Positions 16,114 through 24,133 of a DNA stretch of 64,000 bases are shown here, piece by piece; within the stretch, counting starts at the first letter, position 1; each line of letters begins with the position of its first letter. Below the pieces are notes generated by a model, which saw only the letters and a list, made by a program, of their open reading frames with translations, did no database searches and was not told the origin of the DNA. The stretch comes from Pedobacter sp. PF22-3 (GTDB lineage Bacteria > Bacteroidota > Bacteroidia > Sphingobacteriales > Sphingobacteriaceae), in assembly GCF_026239555.1 (NCBI RefSeq), contig NZ_JAPIVP010000005.1, forward strand, positions 1 to 64,000. Reading direction: 5' to 3'. A program made the translations under genes and the position numbers.

Positions 16114-17649
16114 TTACTGTTTAGTTTTGATGTAGTACGAGTACACTACTTTGTCTACAGGTTTAAGTTCCTGTAAAGTGTTTTTTATAGATTCTGACAA
16201 AGCTGTATTAGCGGTATTTTTAGCATTTACCCACTCGAATTTGGCCATTTTGCCCCCCTGCAGATTTGGTGTGGCCGTGTTTGATAAAATATCTACCCTG
16301 ATCAAACCTTCCGGATCATGGATATTGGCTACACTAAATTTAGGGTCGAAGGCAACACCAAATTCTACGTGTTTTGGGCTAGATGCCCTGGTATTGGTAA
16401 AAAGGGTTTGGTTAAGGGTAAAAACCTCATTGAGTGGGTTTGAGGCCTGTGCTTTATAAATCCATTGTTCTTTTAATTTCCCATTGGTATTGTAACAGGT
16501 CATTGCAATTGCATCCTTTTCCTGATCAGAAAACTTAGCCTCGCCATTATTGCCTTTACTTAATTTTGGCTGGTGTTTTTTAGCTTCATCTGCTTTTGCA
16601 AAGTTTTCAAAATCAGTAGTTACATCCGAAACTTTTACGCTGAAGTTTCCAAAAGTGTAACTATCTTCATTACTGAGGTCGATAAAAAGTTTCCTGAAAA
16701 AATCGTTAAACTGGTTTTGCCCAGCATAAGTACTGTGCAGTTGATCAATGCTTTTCCAATCTAATCCAAGTGGATAAAACTCGAAGTTAAACCCGTTTTT
16801 AAGTCCATTAATGTAACCGTCTTTTAAATCGAGTATATTTTTGGCTTTGTCTGATTTTGCGCCATCATCATAAAAAATACCACCTGATTTTTCTGAAGGA
16901 TATCCGGTTGACAGTTGGTAAGCATTGTTCGATAAATCAAACCTGGTTGTTGATGGTGAAAGTTTCGATTCGAGTTTTGAAATCAAACTTCCTGCATCTG
17001 GATGACCACAACTGAATATGGTAAAATAGAGGTGTTTATTCACCTTGCCCTCTTTGTAATCAGCAATAAAAAAGTGAATGGAATTTCCTTTTTCAATCCA
17101 ACTGGAGAATGGGATTTTTAAAAAGGCGGTATTGGTAACCTCCATGTTTTTCTGCCACTCCTCAAAATCGGTAATCAGAAGTGCATCGCCATTACCGGCC
17201 ACAATTTTTTCTACCGATGATTGCAAGGGCGCCCAAATATCGGCGTATTGTTTTGGATCGCTCACCTGTTGACCCAGTTCGGTGGTATTAGCTACATTGA
17301 GCAATGAGATTTTATTGGAACCTAATTTGTAAACTTCAAATTGCTGGGCCAAAATGGTGTTAAAGCAGGCCGACATCATACTTTTAATCGTAGGATCACT
17401 AAAAGCCTTATTTATTCCAGATGAGAAATCAATATAAAGTGCCGGAGTACCTTTTTTGGTCTCATCTGGTGTATTAGCATTATGGTACGATTGGATACGT
17501 CTTCCTAAATCCTGATCATAAGGGTTGAAATTTGTAGCTGCGAAGGGATCTTCTGATTGGGATTCTCCGGAACCTTTACAAGCCGAAATTGCAAATAGCC
17601 CCAATAATCCCATTATCTTGATAAAGTTCCGGGTATTGCCTGTTTTCAT
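16114..17649 (-). CDS. vWA-like lipoprotein, first gene of the TerD operon
   Basis: A 511-residue lipoprotein (lipobox ISAC, Cys24, then KGSGES). ALYIDFSSGINKAF (D74-F-S76-S-G78) looks like a vWA first strand with a DxSxG/S metal site, and DALLITDFEEW looks like a later vWA strand. The long middle region and the C-terminal immunoglobulin-like part (ending VVYSYYIKTKQ) are not assigned. It is the promoter-proximal gene behind the shared operator, facing the periplasm or surface, and is a likely sensor or outer part of the complex. vWA assignment is moderate. Confidence 0.65.
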   Translation of the reverse strand: MKTGNTRNFIKIMGLLGLFAISACKGSGESQSEDPFAATNFNPYDQDLGRRIQSYHNANTPDETKKGTPALYIDFSSGINKAFSDPTIKSMMSACFNTILAQQFEVYKLGSNKISLLNVANTTELGQQVSDPKQYADIWAPLQSSVEKIVAGNGDALLITDFEEWQKNMEVTNTAFLKIPFSSWIEKGNSIHFFIADYKEGKVNKHLYFTIFSCGHPDAGSLISKLESKLSPSTTRFDLSNNAYQLSTGYPSEKSGGIFYDDGAKSDKAKNILDLKDGYINGLKNGFNFEFYPLGLDWKSIDQLHSTYAGQNQFNDFFRKLFIDLSNEDSYTFGNFSVKVSDVTTDFENFAKADEAKKHQPKLSKGNNGEAKFSDQEKDAIAMTCYNTNGKLKEQWIYKAQASNPLNEVFTLNQTLFTNTRASSPKHVEFGVAFDPKFSVANIHDPEGLIRVDILSNTATPNLQGGKMAKFEWVNAKNTANTALSESIKNTLQELKPVDKVVYSYYIKTKQ

Positions 17650-17689
17650 AATTTATACGTTTTAGTGCTTTGAGTATGGTTTAGTTGAC

Positions 17690-17734
17690 CAAAAGTATAA
17701 GCACGGTAACGGCAATCCTTACGGAAAACCGTAA
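17690..17734 (-). promoter_or_regulatory. Shared palindromic operator plus -7 box, site 3
   Basis: On the - strand the perfect palindrome TTACGGTTTTCCGTAA (17734-17719) is followed after exactly 21 bp by TACTTTTG (17697-17690). The ATG of the vWA lipoprotein is at 17649. The layout equals that at 257-301 and 1759-1803. The rest of the gap up to 17992 shows nothing else. Confidence 0.75.
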
Positions 17735-17992
17735 AGAGAAAATTATAGGCGATAAAATTTTGATTTAATTTTAAGCAACCATCACATTTTTAAGCATTCA
17801 AACCAATCACCTCAAGCTAAATTGCTCTACATAATTGCTTAAATACTTTCAAAATGTATACTGGTTATGTTGTATTATGCCCCTAAGCCTAATGGTAGAG
17901 GTTATTAATGATTTAAGACATTGGGATATGCGACTTTCGTCTGAAAAAAATAAAAATGAAAATTCTTTACCTGCGTAGGTTAGGTAAGGAAT

Positions 17993-19498
17993 TTACAATC
18001 TTTTCGCATGAATCGTTCTGCCCTGAATAAAAATGAGCTCTGTTACTAACCCATTCTGATCTTTTACAAACTCCATACTGGCCTGAATCATTTTAAAAAA
18101 GAACTTGTTATTGCTTTCCGGAAAGGCCTCTATACTGGGCTGCCCGGTTGCCTGTACGAAAACCTTTTTACCCTCACGGCTTACGGTTAATACCAGTTCG
18201 GGGGTAAGCTGATAATTGCCCAGATAACGATCGAGGTCCTGATCAGGAACCTCAGAGAGGGTTACTTTTTTGGTTTTGCTTAAGCCCTTAAAACCATACA
18301 CCGTGGAAATGCTGTTGATTAGCTCCTGAACAATTTCTCCGTTATCTGAATTAACCATCACTACCAGACCATTCCCACCGTCAAAGCTCCCATAGTATCC
18401 GCCGGTAAATCCTGCATTTCCCGCACCATGGCCAAAGTACTTTACTCCATTGTAATCTTCCACAAAAACGCCCAATGCAGCGCCATTTTTGTTCATGTAT
18501 GGGTTAAGGCGTAACTTCGTTGTCTTTTCATCAAGCACCTTTGCCGATTTACCCTGGTAGGCAAGCTGGGTTTCGATGATATATTTGGCCAGGTCTGTAG
18601 GGTTGGTCCATAAACCCGCAGCAGCCTGCTCAGGATAAATATGATATTTGCCTTTCACCTCTTTCCCATCCCTGTCGAATCCTGCGGATAGTAATGACTG
18701 GCTGATGCCTGTTGGCGGCTGTGCAAAAGTACTGCTGAGCATGCCCAGCGGTTTTAATACCTGCTCCTTTAAATAGTTTTCATACTTTTCTCCGTTAACA
18801 TCGGTGAGTACCAGCTGAGAAATGGTTGTGCCCCCACCTGAATATTCCTGGCGGCTGCCCGGAGGGAAAAGTGAATGTACCGCATCTGAATTGGCCGGTG
18901 GTTCGCCATTTAGAATCTGAATAACGGAAGGTAACGGCTTACCTGCCTCATAACCTCCAAAGCCATGCACATTTAAGCCCGCGGTATGGCTGAGCAGATT
19001 GGCCATATTGATTTTCTTTCCCTTCGAAACCGAATCGTAAGGGAATTTCCAGCTTTTGAGATAAGTATTAATATCTGCATATAAATCCAGCTTGCGGTCT
19101 TTAAATAGCTTTAAGATGGCCAGGCTGTTCAGCGATTTACTGATAGATGCTGCCTGAAAAAGCGTTTTATCGGTTACCGGGATTTTCTTTTCTGGATCTG
19201 CAAAGCCATAGCCCTTTGCAAAATCGACCTTATAATCCTTAATCACCGCGATGCTGAGTCCCTGCACTTTAAAATGTTTCATGCGCTCGAGCAAATTCGC
19301 ACCAGCGGAATCGCCGGTTTGAATATTCTCCGTAAGCCCGTTCTCCACCTGTTTGATTCGGTCTTCGACTGTGGATTGTGCAAGGCTAATGTTAAAACTG
19401 AAAACTAAAAAAAACAAAATCAGGCAGGCAGTTAATTTATAGGATTTCTGAGTGGCCACCTTAAGGCTTCCCAAATGGGTTTTTACGGTATTTTTCAT
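17993..19498 (-). CDS. Serine beta-lactamase-like (class C/ DD-peptidase fold) hydrolase
   Basis: A 501-residue exported protein: signal segment around residues 22-40 (ending SLAQS), then a beta-lactamase/D-aminopeptidase-type domain. The SxxK nucleophile motif is S118-I-S-K121; YSGGG takes the place of YxN, common in this esterase-like branch; and FGHGAGNAG supplies the H-x-G part. The C-terminal 100 residues form a small beta-rich domain. It is expected to hydrolyse an ester or peptide in the periplasm; whether it attacks beta-lactams cannot be told. It is monocistronic as far as I can see. Confidence 0.85.
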   Translation of the reverse strand: MKNTVKTHLGSLKVATQKSYKLTACLILFFLVFSFNISLAQSTVEDRIKQVENGLTENIQTGDSAGANLLERMKHFKVQGLSIAVIKDYKVDFAKGYGFADPEKKIPVTDKTLFQAASISKSLNSLAILKLFKDRKLDLYADINTYLKSWKFPYDSVSKGKKINMANLLSHTAGLNVHGFGGYEAGKPLPSVIQILNGEPPANSDAVHSLFPPGSRQEYSGGGTTISQLVLTDVNGEKYENYLKEQVLKPLGMLSSTFAQPPTGISQSLLSAGFDRDGKEVKGKYHIYPEQAAAGLWTNPTDLAKYIIETQLAYQGKSAKVLDEKTTKLRLNPYMNKNGAALGVFVEDYNGVKYFGHGAGNAGFTGGYYGSFDGGNGLVVMVNSDNGEIVQELINSISTVYGFKGLSKTKKVTLSEVPDQDLDRYLGNYQLTPELVLTVSREGKKVFVQATGQPSIEAFPESNNKFFFKMIQASMEFVKDQNGLVTELIFIQGRTIHAKRL

Positions 19499-19858
19499 CG
19501 CATATTATCTTGGTTTAATCCCGAACAGCTCAGGATTATTGGTTTTATAATGGATAACCTTAATCCTGTTTTTCTATGGGTTATTCTGGCTTCAACGGCT
19601 GAACAATACTGCCCCATGGCAACAGTTCTACCAGGCCACTTCTTTCCCGCCGGCGCAAGGTAGGTATTATACCAGCTCTCCATGGGTGTCTCGGGCGGCA
19701 GCGGCTTTTACCCTATCGGTCTGCAGGTTAAAAATAATCATTACCGGTTTAAAACCAGGCTTCACCGGCAGGTATAACGACCACGATGTCTATTGGTAAA
19801 ACATACAACTAGTATGGTTACGCATAATACGTAAATATTCCTGAAATTCGATCACTTA
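19499..19858. other. Intergenic stretch, possible gene relic
   Basis: No convincing gene. On the - strand, 19706-19495 reads KPLPPETPMESWYNTYLAPA and on to NQDNMR, a plausible protein tail that I cannot place. Upstream of it there is a stop. It may be a relic; no RNA gene or repeat is visible. Confidence 0.3.
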
Positions 19859-19911
19859 AACAAAAAAAGCCACCCAAATAGGCAGCTCAGTTCATCTAAA
19901 ATAATAATTTT

Positions 19912-20523
19912 CTATTTTGCTAAAACCATTGCATTTTGCGCTGCTTTCATGATCGCTTCAGAAGCATATGATGATGATTTAAGACTGGCAAAATCAGCTA
20001 ATTTTACATTTTTCATATTACTAACGATCATTGTACTTTCATCAGCAGTACCATTTAATTTTAATACGGCATCTTCTTTAACGACTGTATATAAACTGCT
20101 TGCCGTAGTTTTGATTTTTGCGGTGGCACTTTGGCTTAAAAATAACTGCAGGTTTTTTACATCAAGGTTATTGCTGGTTACCACAACTGATTGACCATAA
20201 GCTTCAATTCTTTCTAAATCTTTTACGGTAATATTAAGCGTTACCTGACTGCTTTCCATTGAATTGATAAATAAGGTTTTTCCATCAGTGGTTACCGAAG
20301 TTTTTGCAGCATCGTAGTTGCTCGCGCCTGCTACAGTTTGTTTTTCACCTTGTGTTAAGATGAGCTTTACATTACCGCTTACCCAGATCCTGTTGAATGT
20401 AGATAATGAGGATGTTTTTGTTTCTGCTTTAACTGGCTCGGCGGCAAAAGTGGCCATTGCTGATGAAGTGAACACTACTGCTGTTAATGCTACTGCGAAT
20501 AAGGTTTTTGTTAAGGTTTTCAT
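19912..20523 (-). CDS. GIN-domain (DUF2807) secreted protein, copy 1
   Basis: A 203-residue exported protein with a signal peptide (about 1-28) and a GIN/DUF2807 domain: STFNRIWVSGNVKL, then repeated beta strands (VTLNITVKDLERIEAYG, SSLYTVVKEDAVLKLNG). The family is an auto-transporter-head-like beta-helix of unknown partner. It is nearly identical to the copy at 22914-23525 (nine differing residues, all in the first 63 except residue 202). An ECF-type promoter lies 40-65 bases upstream. No sensor or sigma gene is next to it. Confidence 0.85.
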   Translation of the reverse strand: MKTLTKTLFAVALTAVVFTSSAMATFAAEPVKAETKTSSLSTFNRIWVSGNVKLILTQGEKQTVAGASNYDAAKTSVTTDGKTLFINSMESSQVTLNITVKDLERIEAYGQSVVVTSNNLDVKNLQLFLSQSATAKIKTTASSLYTVVKEDAVLKLNGTADESTMIVSNMKNVKLADFASLKSSSYASEAIMKAAQNAMVLAK

Positions 20524-20562
20524 ATCTTTAATATTTTAAGTTCTTTTTTATTGTTTGTTATT

Positions 20563-20590
20563 AAGACGCAGTTGTGCCGTAAACGTTGCA
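20563..20590 (-). promoter_or_regulatory. ECF-sigma-type promoter of GIN copy 1
   Basis: On the - strand, TGCAAC (20590-20585), a 16-base spacer, then CGTC (20568-20565). An AAC -35 and a CGTC -10 with 16-base spacing fit promoters of extracytoplasmic-function sigma factors. The same sequence precedes GIN copy 2. Which sigma factor reads it is unknown. Confidence 0.5.
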
Positions 20591-20842
20591 GGCAAAAAGC
20601 TTGTATTATACCAGCATCAATAACTACTAGACCAACGCCTGTAATTTCTAGACGAACACCTATTAAATTTTATCCTTTACTTGCCCTTAAATCTGGTATT
20701 TGCGCTCATCTCCATCCAGTGCATCCAGCCTTGTTCAATTTATATGGTGTTTATCAAATTGGTTATGCCTGTTTTATAGATGATGTGATCGGGGATAAAT
20801 AATGATATTACAAACGTATCGTCTTTATATGTAGAGCCAAAA

Positions 20843-20880
20843 TGAGCTGTAGAAGCAAATTAATTGAGCCGTACAAGCAA
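20843..20880 (+). promoter_or_regulatory. Direct-repeat operator, likely for the AraC-type regulator
   Basis: TGAGCTGTAGAAGCAA (20843-20858) and TGAGCCGTACAAGCAA (20865-20880): 14 of 16 bases equal, 22 bases apart, i.e. two helical turns. Tandem direct repeats just upstream of the start are typical for AraC-family proteins; one is encoded by the second gene of this operon. Binding is inferred. The rest of 20591-20842 contains nothing I can assign. Confidence 0.5.
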
Positions 20881-20912
20881 TTCTATTATAGTCCGAATGG
20901 AGATATTTGTGT

Positions 20913-21884
20913 ATGGAAAACATTAATAAAATTCAATTAGGCCAGAACGGCCCACTAGTATCTAGTCTTGGACTCGGCTGCATGCGTATGTCTTCCATTT
21001 GGGGAGGGCCAACGCCCGACGAAGCAGAAAGTATCGCCACCATAAAGGAAGCCTTGGATCTTGGTATCAATTTTTTGAACACCGGCGATTTTTATGGCGC
21101 AGGCCATAACGAAATGCTGATTGGAAAAGCGATTAAAGGCAGGCGCGATGACGCTTTCATCAGCGTGAAGTTTGGCGCCATCTTTCATAATGGTCAGTGG
21201 CTGGGGCTTGACCTCAAACCGAATTCTATCAAGAACTTCGTTAATTACTCCCTAACGCGCCTCGGCATTGAAACCATTGACCTTTATCAACCTAGCCGGA
21301 TGGACAATAGCGTGCCCGTGGAAGATATTATTGGCACTGTGGCCGATCTGGTGAAGGAAGGTAAAGTTAAATACATTGGTGTATCTGAAATTACCGCAAC
21401 TCAACTTCGCAAAGCCAATGATGTTTATCCGATAAGTGCATTAGAAATTGGTTATTCGCTTGCAGAACGAAAGATAGAAACTGAATTGCTACCGGCAGCT
21501 AAGGAATTGGGTATTGCTGTTGTGGCTTTTGCAAATACTGCAGAAGGTTTGCTCACCGGCGAAATGACCGCACCACTGAACGATGATGATTACCGGAACC
21601 ATTTCTCCCGTTTCCAGCATGAAAATCTTGTGCATAACCTCGAAAAAGTTGAGGTGCTGAAACATTTGGCCATCACAAAAGGTTGTACACCGACACAGCT
21701 TGCCATTGCCTGGGTAAAAGAACAGGGTGACCAGATCATGCCTCTGGTGAGCATGAGCAAAAGATCGCGTTTGGCCGAGAATATCGAGGCGATGGAAATC
21801 AGCTTCACCCCAGAAGAAATGACTGTATTAAATACTACTTTTGCAATAGGGGCCATTAAAGGGGGCACCTACTTAGAACGATAA
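20913..21884 (+). CDS. Aldo/keto reductase
   Basis: A 323-residue NADPH-dependent aldo/keto reductase of the single-domain TIM-barrel family. I start at the ATG 20913; a TTG six bases earlier is possible. The catalytic residues are D59 and Y61 in NTGDFYG and K86 in ISVKFG. The usual active-site His is replaced by Ser in DLYQPSRMD (S128), as in a branch of this family with YQPxR. The C-terminal LVSMSKRSRLAENIEAM binds the cofactor phosphate. It is followed without a gap by the AraC-type regulator, so both share one transcript. Substrate unknown. Confidence 0.85.
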   Translation: MENINKIQLGQNGPLVSSLGLGCMRMSSIWGGPTPDEAESIATIKEALDLGINFLNTGDFYGAGHNEMLIGKAIKGRRDDAFISVKFGAIFHNGQWLGLDLKPNSIKNFVNYSLTRLGIETIDLYQPSRMDNSVPVEDIIGTVADLVKEGKVKYIGVSEITATQLRKANDVYPISALEIGYSLAERKIETELLPAAKELGIAVVAFANTAEGLLTGEMTAPLNDDDYRNHFSRFQHENLVHNLEKVEVLKHLAITKGCTPTQLAIAWVKEQGDQIMPLVSMSKRSRLAENIEAMEISFTPEEMTVLNTTFAIGAIKGGTYLER

Positions 21885-22718
21885 ATGGAAAGTCCGGCCG
21901 AAATTCTTCCTGGTGTAATCTTTTATTCCTACCTGTCTACCGAAAGGAAACAGAAAGCGTGCTTCTGGAACCATCATACCCTGGTACTGCAGGTTTCAGG
22001 TCAATTCACCCTGGAAACTTCTGCTCAAACCATATCAATGGGCGCAGGAGAAATGCTGTTAATTGGTAAAAATCAACTGGGTATGTTGACCAAAACGCCC
22101 GGTGATGGAGGCAGCTATGAAACCATTGTGATCTCACTACAGGAAGACCTGATGCGCAAAATTGCATTGGAGGAAAAACTGGAATCTGGCGGGAAGTATA
22201 ATGGCCAGCCAAACCTTTTGATTCCCTCCAATGAATTTTTGCAGGGCTATTTTCATTCCATTGTTCCATATGCCAGAAGTTCAGGAGCCTCCATGACGGA
22301 TGAAATGGGCATTTTGAAAGTAAAAGAGGGCGTTAAATTATTGCTTCTGGCGCTGCCGATATTACGAAGCTTTTTATTTGATTATTCAGAACCCTATAAA
22401 ATAGATCTGGAAAAGTTCATGCTCAATAACTTTCAGTTTAATATTCCCGTAGAAAAATTTGCCCAGCTGACGGGCCGCAGCCTGGCCGGGTTTAAGCGAG
22501 ATTTTCAAAAAAAATTCGACCTTCCGCCCCGCCAATGGTTGCTCTCCAAACGGCTAGATACCGCAAAATTTCTAATTGAGCATAAACATCAAAAGCCTTC
22601 CACTATATATTTGGATTTAGGCTTCGAAAGCCTTTCGCATTTTTCACATGCCTTTAAAAAGAAATTTGGATTAGCACCAAGTGAACTTATTCATCTCGGA
22701 ATAGCTAAGCAAGCGTAA
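21885..22718 (+). CDS. AraC-family transcriptional regulator
   Basis: A 277-residue regulator. The N-terminal half is a cupin-like effector domain (TLVLQVSGQFTLETSAQ). The C-terminal AraC double helix-turn-helix runs from about 185 to 272: VEKFAQLTGRSLAGFKRDF as the first HTH and PSTIYLDLGFESLSHFSHAF with KKKFGLAPSE as the second. Its ATG follows the aldo/keto reductase stop directly. Probably it regulates this operon through the direct repeats at 20843-20880. Confidence 0.9.
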   Translation: MESPAEILPGVIFYSYLSTERKQKACFWNHHTLVLQVSGQFTLETSAQTISMGAGEMLLIGKNQLGMLTKTPGDGGSYETIVISLQEDLMRKIALEEKLESGGKYNGQPNLLIPSNEFLQGYFHSIVPYARSSGASMTDEMGILKVKEGVKLLLLALPILRSFLFDYSEPYKIDLEKFMLNNFQFNIPVEKFAQLTGRSLAGFKRDFQKKFDLPPRQWLLSKRLDTAKFLIEHKHQKPSTIYLDLGFESLSHFSHAFKKKFGLAPSELIHLGIAKQA

Positions 22719-22865
22719 CGACTCATTATATTGCTTGCATATCGTGATATATATGCATACAGTTACCGGAAATTATACTTAACCAATATCTGAAAATTAT
22801 AAGACAAACACGCGATCAGTTTATTTTCGTATTATAGTAATATTCTTTAGATCTCCCCCTTTAAA

Positions 22866-22891
22866 CAAAAAAGCTGCCCAAATAGGCAGCT
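22866..22891 (-). terminator. Rho-independent terminator after GIN copy 2
   Basis: On the - strand AGCTGCC, six-base loop, GGCAGCT, then a run of T. The seven-base stem is perfect (22872-22891). The matching place after GIN copy 1 (about 19866-19888) has a worn version of the same hairpin. The gap 22719-22865 holds nothing else. Confidence 0.75.
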
Positions 22892-22913
22892 CTGTTCATC
22901 TAAATATATAATT

Positions 22914-23525
22914 TTATTTTGATAAAACCATTGCATTTTGCGCTGCTTTCATGATCGCCTCAGAAGCATATGATGATGATTTAAGACTGGCAAAATCAGC
23001 TAATTTTACATTTTTCATATTACTTACGATCATTGTACTTTCATCAGCAGTACCATTTAATTTTAATACCGCATCTTCTTTAACGACTGTATATAAACTG
23101 CTTGCTGTAGTTTTGATCTTTGCAGTAGCACTTTGGCTCAAAAATAACTGAAGGTTTTTTACATCAAGGTTATTGCTGGTTACCACAACTGATTGACCAT
23201 AAGCTTCAATTCTTTCTAAATCTTTTACGGTAATATTAAGCGTTACCTGACTGCTTTCCATTGAATTGATAAATAAGGTTTTTCCATCAGTGGTTACCGA
23301 AGTTTTTGCAGCATCGTAGTTGCTCGCACCTGCTACATTTTGTTTGTCGCCTTGCGTTAAGACGATTTTTACATTACCGCTTACCCAGATCCTGTTGAAT
23401 GTAGATAATGAGGAAGTTTTTGTTTCTGTTTTAACAGGCTCAGCGGCAAAAGTTACCATTGCTGATGAAGTAAATACTACTGCTGTTAATGCTACTGCGA
23501 ATATTGTTTTTGCTAAAGTTTTCAT
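22914..23525 (-). CDS. GIN-domain (DUF2807) secreted protein, copy 2
   Basis: A 203-residue exported GIN-domain protein, near-identical to the copy at 19912-20523; residues 64-201 are the same in both. Differences lie at residues 5, 8, 24, 33, 54, 55, 60, 63 and 202. The duplicated block includes about 140 upstream bases with the promoter and about 50 downstream bases with the hairpin (about 19859-20662 and 22863-23662). The third-party genes between the copies (aldo/keto reductase and AraC) face the other way. Confidence 0.85.
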   Translation of the reverse strand: MKTLAKTIFAVALTAVVFTSSAMVTFAAEPVKTETKTSSLSTFNRIWVSGNVKIVLTQGDKQNVAGASNYDAAKTSVTTDGKTLFINSMESSQVTLNITVKDLERIEAYGQSVVVTSNNLDVKNLQLFLSQSATAKIKTTASSLYTVVKEDAVLKLNGTADESTMIVSNMKNVKLADFASLKSSSYASEAIMKAAQNAMVLSK

Positions 23526-23565
23526 ATCGTTTATTATTTTAGGTTTTTGCTATTGTTTTGTTATT

Positions 23566-23593
23566 AAGACGCAGTTGTGCCGTAAACGTTGCA
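23566..23593 (-). promoter_or_regulatory. ECF-sigma-type promoter of GIN copy 2
   Basis: On the - strand TGCAAC (23593-23588), 16-base spacer, CGTC (23571-23568); same as upstream of GIN copy 1. Sequence conservation is part of the duplicated block, so the two do not count as independent evidence. Confidence 0.45.
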
Positions 23594-23662
23594 GGCAAAA
23601 AGCTGGTATTATACCATTGCTAACAACCAATAGACCAACGCCCGTAATTTCTAGACGAATGG

Positions 23663-23779
23663 TGGTTGGTTTGCGAAGGGGGTGATATTACAAGTTTGAA
23701 GGATATTGCTGAAAACTCGATTTTGAATGATGAGGAGAGGAATGATCAGGATTATATTAATCGAAAAAGAGATAAATAA
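23663..23779 (+). pseudogene. Possible 3' remnant of an unknown gene
   Basis: An open frame ending at the TAA 23777-23779 reads like a protein tail (GDITSLKDIAENSILNDEER, ending NRKRDK) but has no start or upstream part; it abuts the duplicated GIN block at about 23662. The duplication could have cut it. Family not recognised. Confidence 0.3.
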
Positions 23780-23815
23780 AAAAAGCCATCAATCGCACCA
23801 GAATGATGACTTTTT
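23777..23815 (-). terminator. Terminator after tRNA-Arg
   Basis: On the - strand AGTCATCA, a 12-base loop, TGATGGCT (one G-T pair) and then seven T, just after the tRNA 3' end. Confidence 0.55.
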
Positions 23816-23817
23816 TG

Positions 23818-23889
23818 TAGCCCCGAGCAGAATCGAACTGCTATCTAAAGTTTAGGAAACTTCTATTCTATCCGTTGAACTACGGGGCC
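23818..23889 (-). tRNA. tRNA-Arg (anticodon CCU)
   Basis: A 72-base cloverleaf on the - strand. The acceptor GGCCCCG pairs with CGGGGCT (one G-T pair at the end) and the discriminator is A. T8 and A9 are present. The anticodon arm is GAAGT-TTCCTAA-ACTTT, so the anticodon is CCU, for AGG codons. The T-arm GCAGTTCGATTCTGC is intact; CCA is not encoded. Confidence 0.9.
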
Positions 23890-23892
23890 ATT

Positions 23893-24066
23893 TTATTTTT
23901 CAAATATCGCCTTTCCAGAAGCAGATTTAAAATATTTTACTCTTTTAATTGCCTCATTCCTCGTTGGGAATTCTTCATAATAAAAAATTATGAAGGGGGA
24001 GATAAGCCTTATTTGACTTCGTCTTACCAGCGTTGTGTTCTTTTAATTGTTTATCTAATAAATCTT
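23893..24066 (-). pseudogene. GIY-YIG nuclease C-terminal relic
   Basis: On the - strand one frame reads DKQLKEHNAGKTKSNKAYLP and, after a frameshift, the next reads FYYEEFPTRNEAIKRVKYFK followed by SASGKAIFEK and stop. This is the C-terminal half of a single-domain GIY-YIG nuclease (EHN-GKTKS, then EEFxTRxEAIKRxKxxK, with the catalytic Glu side present). The N-terminal GIY-YIG part is lost. It lies only 3 bases from the tRNA-Arg 5' end, a place where such genes are often found in Bacteroidota. Confidence 0.75.
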
Positions 24067-24133
24067 AACAATGTCCTTTATAAAAATAATCAAAGTGTAC
24101 ACTTTTAATTACATAGGCAAAGAACTCATATAT

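Noticed and set aside
6916..17649. Calling the TerD operon a tellurite-resistance operon
   Set aside because: TerA, TerB, TerC and TerZ are absent; only the TerD fold is present, so tellurite resistance is not supported.
20551..20802. 83-residue open frame upstream of the reductase
   Set aside because: It overlaps the promoter and leader of GIN copy 1 on the other strand and shows no family pattern.
23875..24108. 77-residue open frame across the tRNA and GIY-YIG relic, + strand
   Set aside because: It is the antisense of the tRNA and the nuclease relic.
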